From assembly GCF_901827185.1 (NCBI RefSeq), contig NZ_LR594671.1, forward strand, positions 992,001 to 1,056,000: a DNA stretch of 64,000 bases, written 5' to 3'. Position 1 is the first letter of the stretch. Each line of letters begins with the position of its first letter. The notes beneath the pieces are model-generated. The model was given only the letters and a program-made list of their open reading frames with translations. It was not told the DNA's origin and did not search any database. Both the position numbers and the translations under genes were made by a program. Positions 62,936 through 64,000 of the stretch are shown piece after piece. The stretch is from Variovorax sp. PBL-E5. Lineage in GTDB: Bacteria; Pseudomonadota; Gammaproteobacteria; Burkholderiales; Burkholderiaceae_C.

Positions 62936-64000
62936 CGTCCCTGCGCGTCCGGCGCATCGGTGCCGCTCGCCTCGATGCGGTAGGCGGCCGTTGCGCCCTC
63001 GGCGTTGGGCCGCAGATCCCAGCGGCGCTGGTGGTGCGCGCCGAGCGTCGAGCGGTGGGCGATCGAGATGATCGCGCCCTTCGCTTTCGTGACCTGTGCG
63101 ACCAGGCGCGCGTAGAGCGTCGCCTCGGCATCCTCGTCGAGCGCGCTGGTGGCTTCGTCGGCCAGCACCCACGCCGGCTTCTTGAGCAGCACCCGCGCGA
63201 TCGCCAGCCGCTGCTGCTCGCCGCCGGAGAGCTTCTGGCTCCATGCGTCCTGCCGGTCGAGTTGGTCGGCGAGCTGCGGCAGCAGTGCATCGCGCAAGGC
63301 CTGTCGCAGGGCGTCGTCGCCGTAGCTGTCGGCCGGCTGCGGATAGGCCAGTGCGTCGCGCAGGCGGCCGTCGGGAAAGTAGGGTCGCTGCGGAATGAAC
63401 ATGGTGTCGGCCGGGATCGCCACCTGTCCGCGCGCATGCGGCCAGATGCCTGCGAGGCTGCGGAACAGGCTCGACTTGCCGCTGCCCGAAGGCCCGTGGA
63501 CCAGCACCGAGTCGCCGGCCGCGACATGCAGGTCGGTACCGGCCAGCAGCATGCGGCCGCCCGGCAATGCGACATCGAGGCCGCGGGCGTCGAGGGTGTC
63601 CGGGCTGGCCGACGTGACCAGCTGCGTGTTGTCGGTCGACTGCTGCGTCAGACTCTCCTCGAAGCCGGCCAGCCGGTCCGTCGTGGCCTTCCAGACCGCG
63701 ATCGACATGTAGTTGTCGACCAGCCAGCTGAGCGAATCCTGCACGCGGCCGAAGGCCGAATTGATCTGCATCAGCTGGCCCAATTGAATGGCGCCGCTGA
63801 AGTAGCGCGGCGATGCCACGATCATCGGAAAGATGACCGCGGCCTGGCCGAAGAAACTGCTGAACCAGGTGAGGTTCTTCTGGCTCTTGATCAGCGTGAA
63901 GTAGTTGCGCATCACGGCCGCGAAGCCGAGGTCCAGCTGGCGCCGTTCGACCGTCTCGCCGCCGTCGAGCGCGATCGCCTCGCTGTATTCGCGCACGCGC
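62914..64000 (-). CDS. ABC transporter, ATPase-permease fusion (ABCD/YddA-like), C-terminal part (partial)
   Basis: About 362 C-terminal residues; the gene continues beyond the window end. The visible membrane part has the EAA-like motif [13 protein letters not shown] that marks the ABC_membrane_2 group (YddA, ABCD, SbmA-related), followed by hydrophobic segments. The ATPase domain has Walker [25 protein letters not shown] and [17 protein letters not shown]. The substrate may be a peptide, cobalamin or an acyl compound; the missing N-terminus would help. It converges on queC with a 22-bp overlap of the two coding ends. Confidence 0.88.
   Translation of the reverse strand, partial: RVREYSEAIALDGGETVERRQLDLGFAAVMRNYFTLIKSQKNLTWFSSFFGQAAVIFPMIVASPRYFSGAIQLGQLMQINSAFGRVQDSLSWLVDNYMSIAVWKATTDRLAGFEESLTQQSTDNTQLVTSASPDTLDARGLDVALPGGRMLLAGTDLHVAAGDSVLVHGPSGSGKSSLFRSLAGIWPHARGQVAIPADTMFIPQRPYFPDGRLRDALAYPQPADSYGDDALRQALRDALLPQLADQLDRQDAWSQKLSGGEQQRLAIARVLLKKPAWVLADEATSALDEDAEATLYARLVAQVTKAKGAIISIAHRSTLGAHHQRRWDLRPNAEGATAAYRIEASGTDAPDAQGRYRLTAT

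Overview
The window is a high-GC chromosomal segment whose gene content suggests a Comamonadaceae betaproteobacterium, most likely Variovorax or a close relative. The pointers are a tandem cyanophycin synthetase pair with its ABC transporter and DUF1854 partner, Bug-type (tripartite tricarboxylate family) binding proteins, many LysR regulators, a non-phosphorylative pentose pathway and a small secreted repeat protein of Comamonadaceae type. This placement rests on gene content and remembered families, not on a database search. I saw no rRNA, tRNA, insertion sequence, phage or CRISPR.

Layout. 1-4.6 kb: the 3' end of a 5-formyltetrahydrofolate cyclo-ligase, a LysR regulator divergent from a DUF2917 protein, a BLUF photoreceptor divergent from a Crp/Fnr regulator with four suggestively placed cysteines, and a polysaccharide flippase. 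4.6-6.0 kb: a visibly more AT-rich glycosyltransferase plus hexapeptide acetyltransferase, with the flippase a small surface-glycan patch. 6.3-10.5 kb: glmU, an Lrp-type regulator, glmS (both ends of UDP-GlcNAc synthesis) and an acylphosphatase. 10.6-13.3 kb: small proteins (two ABM-fold proteins, a DUF937 protein, a member of a small-protein family with a paralogue at 33.6 kb) and a broken DUF1266/DUF3597 locus. 13.0-18.4 kb: a leftward operon (orphan amino-acid-type binding protein, thiolase, acyl-CoA ligase, ABM protein) facing a LysR regulator. 18.4-22.1 kb: a DUF1161 protein and a membrane Ser/Thr kinase overlapping an OmpA-like lipoprotein gene.

22.2-32.1 kb: a rightward block (complete AapJQMP-type amino-acid ABC transporter, ACMSD-like amidohydrolase, Bug binding protein, opine-dehydrogenase-like enzyme) facing a leftward block (flavin monooxygenase and two CMD/AhpD-like proteins), probably an uncharacterised route for an amino-acid-like substrate. 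32.2-36.6 kb: a decayed pagL-like gene, a SYLF lipoprotein, an IlvD/Edd dehydratase and two small secreted proteins.

36.9-51.8 kb: a sugar-acid gene set: SMP-30 lactonase, LysR regulator, ketoglutarate semialdehyde dehydrogenase, two interleaved sugar ABC transporters (ChvE-GguAB and YtfQRT-YjfF), L-arabinonate dehydratase and a DapA-type 2-keto-3-deoxy-sugar-acid dehydratase. Together they would take L-arabinose (or a similar sugar) from lactone to 2-oxoglutarate; the initial sugar dehydrogenase is not here. 51.8-64 kb: a CYTH-CHAD protein, small secreted proteins, the two cyanophycin synthetases divergent from the ABC transporter/DUF1854 pair, queC, and a partial ABCD/SbmA-type transporter.

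The most notable non-coding signal is a ~95-bp repeat present three times (341, 37849, 41462). Each copy starts within a few bases of a stop codon, in the same orientation as the gene just ended, and carries two hairpins, one with a compensatory base-pair change.
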